DNA of 64,000 nt from Bacteroidales bacterium UBA5349. GTDB taxonomy: Bacteria > Bacteroidota > Bacteroidia > Bacteroidales > Tenuifilaceae. How positions within the stretch are numbered: the stretch's first letter is position 1; each line of letters begins with the position of its first letter. A program made the translations under genes and the position numbers. The stretch covers positions 1 through 64,000 of the forward strand of contig DHQB01000005.1 of NCBI GenBank assembly GCA_002410065.1. Direction: 5' to 3'. This document shows, one piece after another, positions 27,232 through 36,204 of this stretch. Under the pieces are notes generated by a model. The model ran no database searches and had not been told where the DNA came from. It saw only the letters and a list, made by a program, of their open reading frames with translations.

Positions 27232-28092
27232 ATGCAAGCCCAAAGTATTCTCAACAATTACAAGCAAAATGTAAATAGCTTAAAAAGCATTTACCCTTTA
27301 GCAGAAGCCCAAGCTATGGTACGCCTTTTAATTGAGAAGGTAACTGGCATTAAAGCTCACGATGCACTTGCTAATCCCTACCTTCTTTTAAGCATTTCAC
27401 AGGAATCGCTAATCGATGCCTACATAGAGGAGCTAAAGTTACAAAAGCCTATCCAATATATCCTTGGCGAAACCGAGTTTTTTGGTATCAACCTTAAGGT
27501 AAACCCACATGTTCTAATCCCCCGACCCGAAACCGAAGAACTTGTGGAATGGTTACTTGCTGACAGAAATAGCGATTTCCCATCGGTCCTCGATATTGGA
27601 ACAGGTTCAGGCTGCATTGCCATTGCCATAGCAAAGAGACTCCCGGCTGCAAAGGTTTTTGCACTCGATATCTCGGCTGAAGCCATAATACTTGCAAAGG
27701 GTAATTCAATGAATGCTAGCACAAGGATTACATTTTTTCAGCAAGATATTCTTAATATACCAAGCGAACTAAAGGGTGCCCCCTACGATATTGTGGTTAG
27801 CAATCCGCCCTACGTGCGCAATAGCGAAAAAGAAATTATGCACCCCAACGTACTTGATAACGAGCCTGAAAATGCACTTTTTGTTAGCGATGATGATCCG
27901 TTAGTTTTCTATAGGGCAATTGCCCAAACAGCCCAAACTATTCTCAAACCAAATGGCATGGTTTATTGTGAGATTAACGAAGCGCTTGGGCAAGAAACCG
28001 CCAAAGTTTTTAAGGATAATGGATTTACTGACATTGAGGTAAGGAAAGACATTAATGGGAAAGATAGGATGTTGAGGGCAAGTAAACAATAA
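27232..28092 (+). CDS. prmC: Peptide chain release factor N5-glutamine methyltransferase
   Basis: PrmC methylates the Gln of the GGQ loop in release factors RF1 and RF2 and so boosts termination. The SAM-binding motif is VLDIGTGSGCIAIAIA and the catalytic NPPY is present in VVSNPPYV. The N-terminal helical substrate-binding domain is intact, and the length of 286 is typical. Its substrate RF2 (prfB) lies about 10 kb downstream. In relatives prmC is often followed by recX, so the 9.5 kb separating them here looks inserted. Confidence 0.95.
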   Translation: MQAQSILNNYKQNVNSLKSIYPLAEAQAMVRLLIEKVTGIKAHDALANPYLLLSISQESLIDAYIEELKLQKPIQYILGETEFFGINLKVNPHVLIPRPETEELVEWLLADRNSDFPSVLDIGTGSGCIAIAIAKRLPAAKVFALDISAEAIILAKGNSMNASTRITFFQQDILNIPSELKGAPYDIVVSNPPYVRNSEKEIMHPNVLDNEPENALFVSDDDPLVFYRAIAQTAQTILKPNGMVYCEINEALGQETAKVFKDNGFTDIEVRKDINGKDRMLRASKQ

Positions 28093-28219
28093 AATATAGG
28101 GAATTCGCATACATTTAAATAAGTTAGGCACAAGGCTACGAGACCAGACACGACAGCGATAAAATGGAAAATTTTTTGTTTCACGACACACGAAAAAAAG
28201 AAAGGATTGCCGACCCACA

Positions 28220-28282
28220 AAGCATAAGTTTGGCAGCCCTTCCCTGCAAGCTTCGCTTCGCTGCCAAACACATGCTTTTTTT
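28220..28282 (+). terminator. Long hairpin with T7 upstream of mod
   Basis: A perfect 10-bp inner stem (28228-28237 with 28260-28269) is extended, past a 2-nt internal loop on each side, by a 6-bp outer stem (28220-28225 with 28272-28277). A run of seven T follows at 28276-28282. It can terminate the prmC transcript or act as an attenuator for mod. It could also mark a cassette edge. Confidence 0.65.
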
Positions 28283-28370
28283 CCACCGCGCGCAGATTGA
28301 GCGGAATTTGTACCGTTTATTGAACCGAAAATTGTTAATTTGTGAGATTATTAAATAAGGATTTTAGAAT

Positions 28371-30377
28371 ATGCAAAACTTACAAAACGAACTGATAAAT
28401 ATACTCCAACACGAAGATGCTTTTGTAGTTGACGGACAACTAAATAAAAACAAAATTATTGAAAAAGCATTACAGGTTGACCCGCAACTGATTAAGCATT
28501 TAATAAAGCACGATACATTTAAAACCCACTTTTTTACCGATGTAGAAGGCGTTTTGGTATTCGACAAAATTAAATTTCAGCGTTTTGTAAACAATAAATC
28601 CTTTTTGCCCGACAGTTACACCGCTTTTAAAAATAAAATTGGTTTAACCATTAATGATGGCACAACCGACAATTACATAACCACAAAAAACGATGTAGTA
28701 TTGGCTTGGCCACATAAAGACTGCGTTTTGGAAGGTGGACAAACAAAAGAAGACCAAAAAAGAAATGAAATTTTTTGGAACGAGACCCTTGCCCCCGATG
28801 AAATTGACCGCCTGCTTGACCCTAAAGTATTTACCAATTGGAAGAAGTACGACCAACAAGGCGAACACGAAGTAACGGAAATAAGCGAAAACGATAATCT
28901 GATAATTAAAGGAAACAACTTATTGGCTCTTGCTTCTTTGAAAAAGCGTTTTAAAAACAGGGTAAAGCTTATTTACATTGACCCACCTTATAATACAGGA
29001 GGTGATAGTTTTATGTATAATGACACCTTTAACCATTCAACTTGGTTAACATTCATGAAGAATAGACTTGAAATCGCAGAAAAATTATTGACATCAGATG
29101 GCTCAATATTTATCCATACTGATGAAGAAGAAATATCCTATTTAAAAGTTTTATGTGATGAGATTTTTGGACGAGAAAATTTCGTGTCTCAAATAAGCTA
29201 TGAAAGGTCATCAGTTGCAGGTCTTGGTCAAGGAGGGTATTTTGTAAATACAGGAGAGTTTATTTTAGTTTATTCAAAACAACAATCTTCATTTAACCCT
29301 GTAGAATCGTTTCAACCATTGGAGTTGAAAACGATGAAAAGATACAATAAGATTTTTAAAAACACAGGGAATAAAACTCTTGTCAAAGAATTTGAATCCA
29401 AATCAAATAAATTACCTGTTAAAATATTCAAGCATGAAGCTTACGAAATTGAAACAATATCAATGAGTAAACCTCAGGAACGTTTTCTGGAAATAAAATC
29501 TGAATTTATTGAGAATTTTGATTTAATATTTCGACCATTCTTAATTCAAAAAGAAAATGCATTCCAACATGAAGTTATTTCTAATATGGGTGGTGGTTTA
29601 TATTCAATGGAGTATATTCCAAGTCGTGGGAAAAACAAAGGAGAACCAACAACACTTTACTACATGGACAAAGGTTTGGTCGCTTGGTTAAAGGATAGTG
29701 CAAAAAAAGATGGAACCGAAATATTAAAGTCTACAAAATTATCCAATGTATGGTCTCATGCAGAGATTCCAAAAGCTGATTTACATAATGAAGGTGCTAT
29801 TTCTTTTCCAAGAGGCAAGAAACCAGAAAGGCTAATAGAAAGAATTTTAAAAATAGCATCAAACCCTGGCGATATTATAATGGACTTCTTTGTTGGTAGC
29901 GGCACAACTTCAGCTGTAGCTCATAAAATGGGGAGGCAATATATCGGTATTGAACAGCTTGATTATATTGAAGCTTTGCCTATTGAGCGTTTGAAAAATG
30001 TAATTTCAGGTGAACAAAGTGGAGTTTCTAAGGATTATAATTGGAATGGAGGAGGTTCATTTATTTATTGTGAATTAGCAAAATACAATCAAACTTTTGC
30101 CGACAAAATTTTAGAAGCCGACAGTAAAGAAAAGCTAATTGCAGTTTGGCAAGAAATGAAAGAAAGGGCGTTTTTAAGTTACCAGTTCGATAGGCAAAGT
30201 TTTGATGAACGCATTGAAGCCTTTAAAACTCTTTCGTTAGACGACCAAAAGAAATTTTTACTTGAGGTGCTGGACAAAAACCAGTTGCATGTAAATTATT
30301 CGGAGATAGCTGACGAAACATTTGGAATAAGCAAAGAGGATAAGAGGTTGAATGATATGTTTTACGCCAACATTTAA
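28371..30377 (+). CDS. Type III restriction-modification Mod subunit (DNA adenine N6 methyltransferase)
   Basis: Mod recognises the DNA site, methylates adenine, and is also needed for cleavage with Res. The motif order is beta-class, as in type III Mod: catalytic DPPYNTGG (Asp204-Tyr207) lies N-terminal, and the SAM-binding DFFVGSGTTSA (Phe507-Gly511) lies C-terminal. The variable middle (about 260-470) is the target-recognition region, so specificity cannot be predicted. The length of 668 is normal. It begins the operon mod, PIN-GNAT-PUA, ASCH, res; the next gene starts 24 nt after its stop. Confidence 0.93.
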   Translation: MQNLQNELINILQHEDAFVVDGQLNKNKIIEKALQVDPQLIKHLIKHDTFKTHFFTDVEGVLVFDKIKFQRFVNNKSFLPDSYTAFKNKIGLTINDGTTDNYITTKNDVVLAWPHKDCVLEGGQTKEDQKRNEIFWNETLAPDEIDRLLDPKVFTNWKKYDQQGEHEVTEISENDNLIIKGNNLLALASLKKRFKNRVKLIYIDPPYNTGGDSFMYNDTFNHSTWLTFMKNRLEIAEKLLTSDGSIFIHTDEEEISYLKVLCDEIFGRENFVSQISYERSSVAGLGQGGYFVNTGEFILVYSKQQSSFNPVESFQPLELKTMKRYNKIFKNTGNKTLVKEFESKSNKLPVKIFKHEAYEIETISMSKPQERFLEIKSEFIENFDLIFRPFLIQKENAFQHEVISNMGGGLYSMEYIPSRGKNKGEPTTLYYMDKGLVAWLKDSAKKDGTEILKSTKLSNVWSHAEIPKADLHNEGAISFPRGKKPERLIERILKIASNPGDIIMDFFVGSGTTSAVAHKMGRQYIGIEQLDYIEALPIERLKNVISGEQSGVSKDYNWNGGGSFIYCELAKYNQTFADKILEADSKEKLIAVWQEMKERAFLSYQFDRQSFDERIEAFKTLSLDDQKKFLLEVLDKNQLHVNYSEIADETFGISKEDKRLNDMFYANI

Positions 30378-30401
30378 TTACCCAAAAACAGAAATTATGT
30401 A

Positions 30402-31895
30402 ATGAGAGCTTTACTTGACACAAATATTATCATTCATAGGGAAACGAGCCGAATAATTAACCAAAACATTGGCATGTTATTTTACTGGCTCGATAAAATG
30501 AAATATCAAAAATACGTTCATCCCGTTACTATTGCTGAATTGCAAAGGCATACCGATGAACAGGTAGTAAAAACCATGGGTGTTAAGTTACAAAGTTATC
30601 ATGTAATGAAGGTTTCCGCTCCTTTGCACGATGATGTTAAAAAAGTAAGCTTATCCATTGATACAAACGCTAACGATACAAACGACACGCTTTTACTTAA
30701 CGAGGTATATTCAAAACGAGTTGATTTTTTAATTACCGAGGACAAAAAAATACATACAAAGGCTAAGCATTTAGGCATAAGCGATTTTGTATTTTACATT
30801 GAGCAGTTTATTGAAAAAGCTGTTCGGGAAAATCCCGAATTAGTCGATTACAAAACTTTATCCGTTAAAAAAGAATATTTTGGCAATATCAATTTGCAAT
30901 CATCTTTTTTCGACAGTTTCCGCGGCGATTATCAGGGGTTCGACCAGTGGTTTAACCGAAAATCGGAAGAAATAGCCTATGTCTGTTCATACGAAGGAGA
31001 AATTAACTCCTTTTTGTTTCTAAAAAAAGAAGGTAAAGAAGAAGATTATTCTGACATACAACCACCCATGCCCACTAAAGAAAGGCTAAAAATAGGAACA
31101 TTTAAAATTACTGCAAACGGCTTTAAACTTGGCGAAAGGTTTTTAAAAATCATTTTTGATAATGCTCTAAAGCAAAAGGTAGAAGAAATTTATTTTACCA
31201 TTTTTGATAAGCGGGATGAGCAAAAACGGCTTATTGAGCTAATGGAATCATGGGGTTTTAAAAAATGGGGTGTAAAAGAAACGCCAACAGGTATTGAAAA
31301 CGTTTATGTACGGCCATTTGAAAAACCAGCCGACAGAACACAGCCACGTTTAACATTTCCTTTTTTATCAAGCGATTCGGGTGTTTTTATAGTGCCGATT
31401 TACCCTGAGTATCATACGGAGTTATTTCCTGATTCTATCCTGCAAACAGAATCTCCGTTAAATTTTGTCGAAAATCAGCCACACCGAAACGCCATAAGAA
31501 AGGCATATATTTCTCATTCAAAAGAGAGGAATCTAAACACAGGGGATATAATTCTATTTTACCGAACAGGCGGATATTACAAAAGTGTTATTACTACTAT
31601 TGGTATTATAGAAAACACCAAGCAACCTGCCACTTTTGAGGAACTCAAAGTAATTTGCAAAAAAAGAACAGCATTGTCGGAAGCACAATTGACCGAGTAT
31701 TGGAACAGGTACGATAAACGAAAACCATTTGTTGTAAATTTTCTGTATGCCTATTCTCTGCCAAATCCTTTCAGGGTAAATTTGAAAAAACTTATTGATA
31801 TTGGCGTTTTTTCAAGCATAGAAGAAGCCCCGAGAGGGTTTCAAAAACTAAGTTGGGATTCATTTGTAAAAATTTATAAGGAAGCATATAAATAA
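30402..31895 (+). CDS. PIN - GNAT-like - PUA-like (EVE/ASCH-type) fusion protein
   Basis: I read three regions in this 497-residue protein. Residues 1 to about 135 look like a PIN ribonuclease domain: LLDTNIIIH with Asp6, TIAELQRH with an acidic residue, then NDTNDTLLL and LITEDKK supplying further acids. Residues about 170-315 resemble a GNAT fold (GTFKITANGFKLGERFLK, ending LMESWGFKKWG). Residues about 340-497 look like a PUA-superfamily domain (NTGDIILFYRTGG, VITTIGIIENT) of the kind that reads modified bases. The stop codon overlaps the next ATG (TAATG), so it is translationally coupled to the ASCH gene. I know no experimental function. Domain calls are by eye. Confidence 0.7.
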   Translation: MRALLDTNIIIHRETSRIINQNIGMLFYWLDKMKYQKYVHPVTIAELQRHTDEQVVKTMGVKLQSYHVMKVSAPLHDDVKKVSLSIDTNANDTNDTLLLNEVYSKRVDFLITEDKKIHTKAKHLGISDFVFYIEQFIEKAVRENPELVDYKTLSVKKEYFGNINLQSSFFDSFRGDYQGFDQWFNRKSEEIAYVCSYEGEINSFLFLKKEGKEEDYSDIQPPMPTKERLKIGTFKITANGFKLGERFLKIIFDNALKQKVEEIYFTIFDKRDEQKRLIELMESWGFKKWGVKETPTGIENVYVRPFEKPADRTQPRLTFPFLSSDSGVFIVPIYPEYHTELFPDSILQTESPLNFVENQPHRNAIRKAYISHSKERNLNTGDIILFYRTGGYYKSVITTIGIIENTKQPATFEELKVICKKRTALSEAQLTEYWNRYDKRKPFVVNFLYAYSLPNPFRVNLKKLIDIGVFSSIEEAPRGFQKLSWDSFVKIYKEAYK

Positions 31896-32266
31896 TGAAA
31901 GTATTATTATCAATAAAGCCGGAGTACGCCGAAAAAATATTTTCGGGTGAGAAGAGATATGAATTTCGCAAAGTAGTCTTTAAAAATCAACTTATCCAAA
32001 CTGTAGTTGTATATGCAACTATGCCAGTTGGTAGAATAATAGGAGAATTCAACATTAAGCGGATTTTAAAAGATGAACCTGAACACATTTGGGAACTGAC
32101 CAAAGAATACTCAGGAATAAACAAATCTTTTTTTAACGAATATTTTAGCGGAAGAAACTTTGCATTTGCTATAGAGGTTGACAAGCCAAAATTGTATAAG
32201 AAGCCGATAAACCCAAAAGAAGAATTTGAAAGATTTACAGCACCTCAATCGTTTATGTATTTATAA
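31895..32266 (+). CDS. ASCH domain protein (PUA superfamily)
   Basis: This 123-residue single-domain protein opens VLLSIKPEYAEKIFSGEKRYEFRK, matching ASCH domains (SIKP, then a GxKxxExR-type stretch). It also has VVVYATMPVGRIIGEF, the beta-barrel core. ASCH proteins belong to the PUA-like fold and are thought to bind RNA or modified nucleotides. It is coupled to the PIN fusion by a TAATG overlap, and res starts 3 nt after its stop. It therefore sits inside the restriction operon and is likely functionally linked to it. Confidence 0.82.
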   Translation: MKVLLSIKPEYAEKIFSGEKRYEFRKVVFKNQLIQTVVVYATMPVGRIIGEFNIKRILKDEPEHIWELTKEYSGINKSFFNEYFSGRNFAFAIEVDKPKLYKKPINPKEEFERFTAPQSFMYL

Positions 32267-32269
32267 ATT

Positions 32270-34855
32270 ATGGCAGTAGAACGTTTAGATAAAACCTTTG
32301 ATGTTTTGGTGGAGAATGAAGTTATTGAACTTGTTCTGCCCGAAAATATCAAACAAAATTTACGGTACGAGGCACGACCTTACCAGATTGAGGCATTTGC
32401 ACGTTTTACATATTATCTCAACAAATACATGCACCGACGAAAACCAAGCCAGTTGTTATTTCACATGGCAACAGGTAGCGGAAAAACCTTGATTATGGCA
32501 GGTGCAATTGTAGAGCTTTACAAAATGGGCTACCGCAATTTTATTTTCTTTGTAAACACCGATACCATAATACGTAAAACAAAAGAGAACTTTTTAAATT
32601 CGGCATCGCTAAAATACTTGTTTGCACCACAGATAAATATTAATAATCAACCTGTTTCGGTTCGTGAAGTGGATAATTTCGAGAGCGTAAACGACAATGA
32701 TATAAATATTCATTTTTCAACCATACAGGGCTTACACTCCCGATTGAACACTCCACGGGAAAACAGCGTAACATTTGAAGATTTTGCCAACAAAAGAATA
32801 GTTCTGATTTCGGATGAAGCCCACCATGTAAACTCACTTACCAAGCAAAAACTAACAGGAGAGGAATTGGAAGTTGAGCGTTCGTGGGAAAATACCATAA
32901 CACGTATTTTTGATTCCAATTCTGACAATATAATGTTGGAATTTACAGCTACTTTGGAACTTTCGCACCCTTCTGTTGCTGCAAAATACAACTCCAAACT
33001 GCTTTTCGATTACGACCTTAAAAAATTCCGTGAAGATGGTTATTCAAAAGAAGTAAAAACCCTGCAAGCCGACCTTGAAGCGGTTGACCGTGCATTGGGA
33101 GGAATAATCGTGAGCCAATATAAAAAGAAAGTATTTTCAAAATATGGTCTGCTGATTAAACCTGTGGTAATGATGAAATCGAAAACCACAGCAGAATCGG
33201 CAGAAATGGAACAGCAATTTAAAGACAAAATACAAAACCTTTCTGAAACCGATATAAACAAAATCAGAAAGTTAAAAGGCAATGAAACCCTGCAAAAAGC
33301 TTTTCAGTTTTTTGAGGAATCAAAAATTACAACTGCCAACCTGATTGATGAATTAAAAGATGATTTTTCGGAGGATAAAATCATTTCGGTTAATTCAAAA
33401 AACGATACAGACGAAAAGCAGATTGTAATAAATACGCTTGAAGCAAAAGACAATGAATATCGGGTTGTATTTGCCGTTGATAAACTTAACGAGGGTTGGG
33501 ATGTTTTAAACCTTTACGATATTGTCCGTTTGTACGAAACACGAGATTCTAAAGGAGGGAAACCAGGAAAAACAACCGTACAGGAAGCCCAATTAATTGG
33601 TCGTGGTGCAAGATATTTTCCATTTAAAATTTCAGAAGAACAGCCACTTGACCAACGGAAATTTGACACCGACCTTGAAAATGAAATGAGGATTTGCGAA
33701 GAACTGCATTATCATTGTTCTCACAATCCAAGATACATACAGGAATTAAACACCGCTTTACAAGAAATTGGTATTGTTCCAAAGGAGAAAAAAGAGGTTT
33801 TTCTTGAACTGAAAGACGATTTTAAAGAATCGAAATTTTATAAAACAGGTTTTGTATTCATTAACAAAAAAGTTGAAAACGACCCACAATTAAATTTTGA
33901 ATATCAGGAGCCTGCAATCCGTAAAAAACATGAATATAAATTGCGGACATTTGCAACCGCAGAATCTGTGATTTTTAACGAACATGAGACCAAACAAGTT
34001 GACCGTAAAACACAATCATACAAACCGATACTTTGGGATAAAGTGATATTGAAAAAGGCAATGAATAAAATTCCTTTTTATCACTTTAGCAGTATGAAAC
34101 GCTATTTTCCATCGGTAAAATCGGTTGATGACTTTATTGCAAAAAAACTGGCAGAAATTGAAGTTGATGTAATCGGACTTGAAAAGGATATTAAAAACCT
34201 AACTCCAAAAGATAAATTGAATGTTTGCTTATCGTTCCTGACTTCAATTTCCGAAGAAATAAATCAGACTTTCGGTGATTATCGGGGAACAAAAACATTT
34301 AAAAGAGAACCGATTCGTAAAGTTTTCCGAGACAAGAAAATGTATTTTGCCATTGAAGAAAATACCGACAAAGAAACAGGTAAACCAACAATGCGTAGCG
34401 ACATTGATGAAAAATATTATCTTGATTTAAACTCAAGAGATTGGCACGCATACAAAGAAAATTACGGTTCATCGGAAGAAAAATTATTGGTAAAATTCCT
34501 TGATTCGCAGATGGAAGAACTTGAAAATCGTTTCAAAAATATTTACTTGATACGTAACGAGAGATTTTTCAAAATATTCAGGTTCAGCGATGGAAAAGCA
34601 ACCGAACCTGATTATGTACTTTTTATGACAGAAAAAGAAAGCGGAGAAAATCTTGTTTATCAATTATTCATAGAGCCCAAAGGCTCACACTTGATACCGA
34701 CTGACGACTGGAAAGAAAAATTCTTTGTCGACATTGAAGAAGAAGCAATATTGCATGAGAATGACAAAATAAGAATCATTGGAATGCCATTTTATAATAA
34801 AACAGAAAGGGAAACACAGTTCAAAGAAAAATTGACGGAAATAGTAAGTGGCTAG
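32270..34855 (+). CDS. Type III restriction-modification Res subunit (helicase-nuclease)
   Basis: Res is the ATP-dependent translocase and nuclease that cleaves unmodified DNA together with Mod. Superfamily 2 motifs are present: Walker A ATGSGKT at 67-73, DEAH at 182-185, and QLIGRGARYFPF as motif VI. The C-terminal nuclease shows the PD-(D/E)xK pattern: Asp781 in EPDYVLF and Glu802-Pro803-Lys804 in FIEPKG. The length of 861 is normal and all motifs are intact, so cleavage activity is expected. It is the last gene of the operon. Confidence 0.93.
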   Translation: MAVERLDKTFDVLVENEVIELVLPENIKQNLRYEARPYQIEAFARFTYYLNKYMHRRKPSQLLFHMATGSGKTLIMAGAIVELYKMGYRNFIFFVNTDTIIRKTKENFLNSASLKYLFAPQININNQPVSVREVDNFESVNDNDINIHFSTIQGLHSRLNTPRENSVTFEDFANKRIVLISDEAHHVNSLTKQKLTGEELEVERSWENTITRIFDSNSDNIMLEFTATLELSHPSVAAKYNSKLLFDYDLKKFREDGYSKEVKTLQADLEAVDRALGGIIVSQYKKKVFSKYGLLIKPVVMMKSKTTAESAEMEQQFKDKIQNLSETDINKIRKLKGNETLQKAFQFFEESKITTANLIDELKDDFSEDKIISVNSKNDTDEKQIVINTLEAKDNEYRVVFAVDKLNEGWDVLNLYDIVRLYETRDSKGGKPGKTTVQEAQLIGRGARYFPFKISEEQPLDQRKFDTDLENEMRICEELHYHCSHNPRYIQELNTALQEIGIVPKEKKEVFLELKDDFKESKFYKTGFVFINKKVENDPQLNFEYQEPAIRKKHEYKLRTFATAESVIFNEHETKQVDRKTQSYKPILWDKVILKKAMNKIPFYHFSSMKRYFPSVKSVDDFIAKKLAEIEVDVIGLEKDIKNLTPKDKLNVCLSFLTSISEEINQTFGDYRGTKTFKREPIRKVFRDKKMYFAIEENTDKETGKPTMRSDIDEKYYLDLNSRDWHAYKENYGSSEEKLLVKFLDSQMEELENRFKNIYLIRNERFFKIFRFSDGKATEPDYVLFMTEKESGENLVYQLFIEPKGSHLIPTDDWKEKFFVDIEEEAILHENDKIRIIGMPFYNKTERETQFKEKLTEIVSG

Positions 34856-34867
34856 CCATCCCTTCGC

Positions 34868-34903
34868 TTGTATGCACATTGGCAAAACGCACCGAGCCAA
34901 CGC
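34868..34903 (+). repeat. Left boundary repeat of the Panacea toxin-antitoxin module
   Basis: This stretch matches 36205 onward in the same orientation. In the first 21 bases, 17 agree, including an identical GCACATTG core, and then AGCCAACGC is identical in both. The two copies bracket the toxin-antitoxin genes. Confidence 0.55.
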
Positions 34904-34959
34904 TCCAACGCTCTTTGGTTGGTACAACGTACTGGTTTTTTCCTTTTGCCATTTTTTCG

Positions 34960-35304
34960 CTATTTAAAGTTGTTTAAAATTCGTTGTCTATCCTCGTTCT
35001 CCTTATCGTTCTTATGGTACATCTCAATAAAAACTATTCGTTGGTCGGCTGGAAAGTGAGCGTAAACCAATCGCAAACCCGAGTTTACCCCACGCCCTTT
35101 AAGTGCTTTACAGGCTATCATTTTTACCTTAATAATACACGTTTCAATGCCTAGATTGTCAATCCTGAAGCTAAATGGAGGTCGCTCATTTGGCATAATC
35201 TCCAGCACCTGCTTAACAACTTTAATATCGTCGTTAAGGGTTCTATACTTTTTCAGAAGGCCTTTTAAGTCCTTTTTGTATTCTTCTAGTTCATCAAATA
35301 TCAT
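34960..35304 (-). CDS. RelE/ParE-like toxin of a Panacea-type toxin-antitoxin pair
   Basis: This 114-residue basic protein ends with a RelE/ParE-like strand pattern (GLRLVYAHF, IVFIEMYHKNDKENEDRQRI), usual for mRNA interferases or gyrase toxins of this superfamily. Its start codon overlaps the stop of the upstream HTH-DUF4065 gene by ATGA, so the order is antitoxin then toxin with coupled translation. Which target it hits is unknown. It lies in the island, transcribed leftward toward the 3' end of res. Confidence 0.75.
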   Translation of the reverse strand: MIFDELEEYKKDLKGLLKKYRTLNDDIKVVKQVLEIMPNERPPFSFRIDNLGIETCIIKVKMIACKALKGRGVNSGLRLVYAHFPADQRIVFIEMYHKNDKENEDRQRILNNFK

Positions 35305-36104
35305 TGCTCTTCAATTTCTTCACAATAGTTTCTTACAGAGAAGGGTGCTTCCCTATAAAAAGCCAGTTCGTAATTTATTTCATCACCCTCTTTTGAGGCC
35401 AACCACGGCATATCTTTATGGGAATAATTACTGATAGCAGAGGCAGACCAATCGCTCATTTGCTCAATAACCCTATCAATAACCTCTTTTTCGCTTGCCC
35501 TAAGTTCAATAAGGCTGGCTTTGGTTAATGGTAAATAACGTGTTTGCTGTAAACCATAGTAATCCGTTTTTAACCGTTGTAGTTGTCCAGCATCTATCAT
35601 TTGATTAATAATGGTATCTAACTTTTGAGGCACAGGGCCAAAGGGCAATTTTCGGTATTTAGCGCCAGTTAGGTGTTCCTCATAAAGTTCGTAGTAGTTA
35701 AAATCAGAGAAATAAAGCAATTTATAAAGCACAGTTTCACCCACGTTGGGTTTACCAGCGCATTTTTCGAGAATATAAAGAAGCACGTTTTTGAATTTGT
35801 TTACCTGAAGTTTAGGTACAGAAATACGCTCCTCGGTAGTTTGCTTTTTCCCTTGGGGGTTGAATTCAATCGAATCGGAAGCAGCAAAGTCTTTAGACAT
35901 AAATTCATCCAAAGAGAACCCTAAAATAATTGAAAGCCTTTGAAATTCAAGTACGTCAACGCTCCTGTTGCCTAGCTCAATTTGCGCTAGTGAAGGTCGA
36001 GAAATTTTAAGCCTTTTGGCTAAATCAGCCTGTGAAAGGCCCTTTAGCTTACGTAATGCTGTGATTCTCTGACCAATTTCTTTTTGTGATAGTTTAATGC
36101 TCAT
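35301..36104 (-). CDS. HTH - DUF4065 (Panacea) antitoxin
   Basis: Residues about 1-65 form a Cro/CI-type helix-turn-helix (GQRITALRKLKGLSQADLAKRLKISRPSL). Residues about 105-260 match DUF4065/Panacea (NVGETVLYKLLYFSDFNYYEL, KYRKLPFGPVP), known as an antitoxin module that pairs with many different toxin folds. I chose the start at 36104; the ATG at 36125 is possible. The ATG at 36146 lies upstream of the predicted transcription start and is excluded. The HTH probably represses the operon through the ACAAT/ATTGT dyads over the promoter. It overlaps the toxin gene by four bases. Confidence 0.83.
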   Translation of the reverse strand: MSIKLSQKEIGQRITALRKLKGLSQADLAKRLKISRPSLAQIELGNRSVDVLEFQRLSIILGFSLDEFMSKDFAASDSIEFNPQGKKQTTEERISVPKLQVNKFKNVLLYILEKCAGKPNVGETVLYKLLYFSDFNYYELYEEHLTGAKYRKLPFGPVPQKLDTIINQMIDAGQLQRLKTDYYGLQQTRYLPLTKASLIELRASEKEVIDRVIEQMSDWSASAISNYSHKDMPWLASKEGDEINYELAFYREAPFSVRNYCEEIEEQ

Positions 36105-36135
36105 AGTTGTAGTAGGTTTTTCCATAATAACGCAA

Positions 36136-36166
36136 CAAAAATACAAATTGTTTCATTACAAAACAA
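36136..36166 (-). promoter_or_regulatory. Promoter of the Panacea toxin-antitoxin operon
   Basis: On the minus strand TTG (36166-36164), a 20-nt spacer, then TATTTTTG (36143-36136) fit the phylum consensus very well. The leader to the ATG at 36104 would be about 28 nt. Confidence 0.7.
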
Positions 36167-36175
36167 TATATTGTT
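36143..36175. promoter_or_regulatory. Operator of the Panacea antitoxin (ACAAT/ATTGT dyads)
   Basis: Overlapping the -33 region is a perfect 14-bp palindrome (36162-36175). A second dyad, ATTGTTT and AAACAAT, spans 36147-36167, and ACAAATTGT lies at 36143-36151. The repeated half-site is the expected target of the HTH domain encoded just downstream. Confidence 0.6.
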
Positions 36176-36204
36176 CTTTTTTAAAACATATAACCTTTAC
36201 CTAA

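Noticed and set aside
28164..28358. 64-codon open frame upstream of mod
   Set aside because: It spans the hairpin-T7 structure and has no family resemblance.
29702..29708. A7 run in mod as a possible phase-variation switch
   Set aside because: Seven A is common in AT-rich genes; no longer tandem repeat typical of phase-variable mod genes is present.
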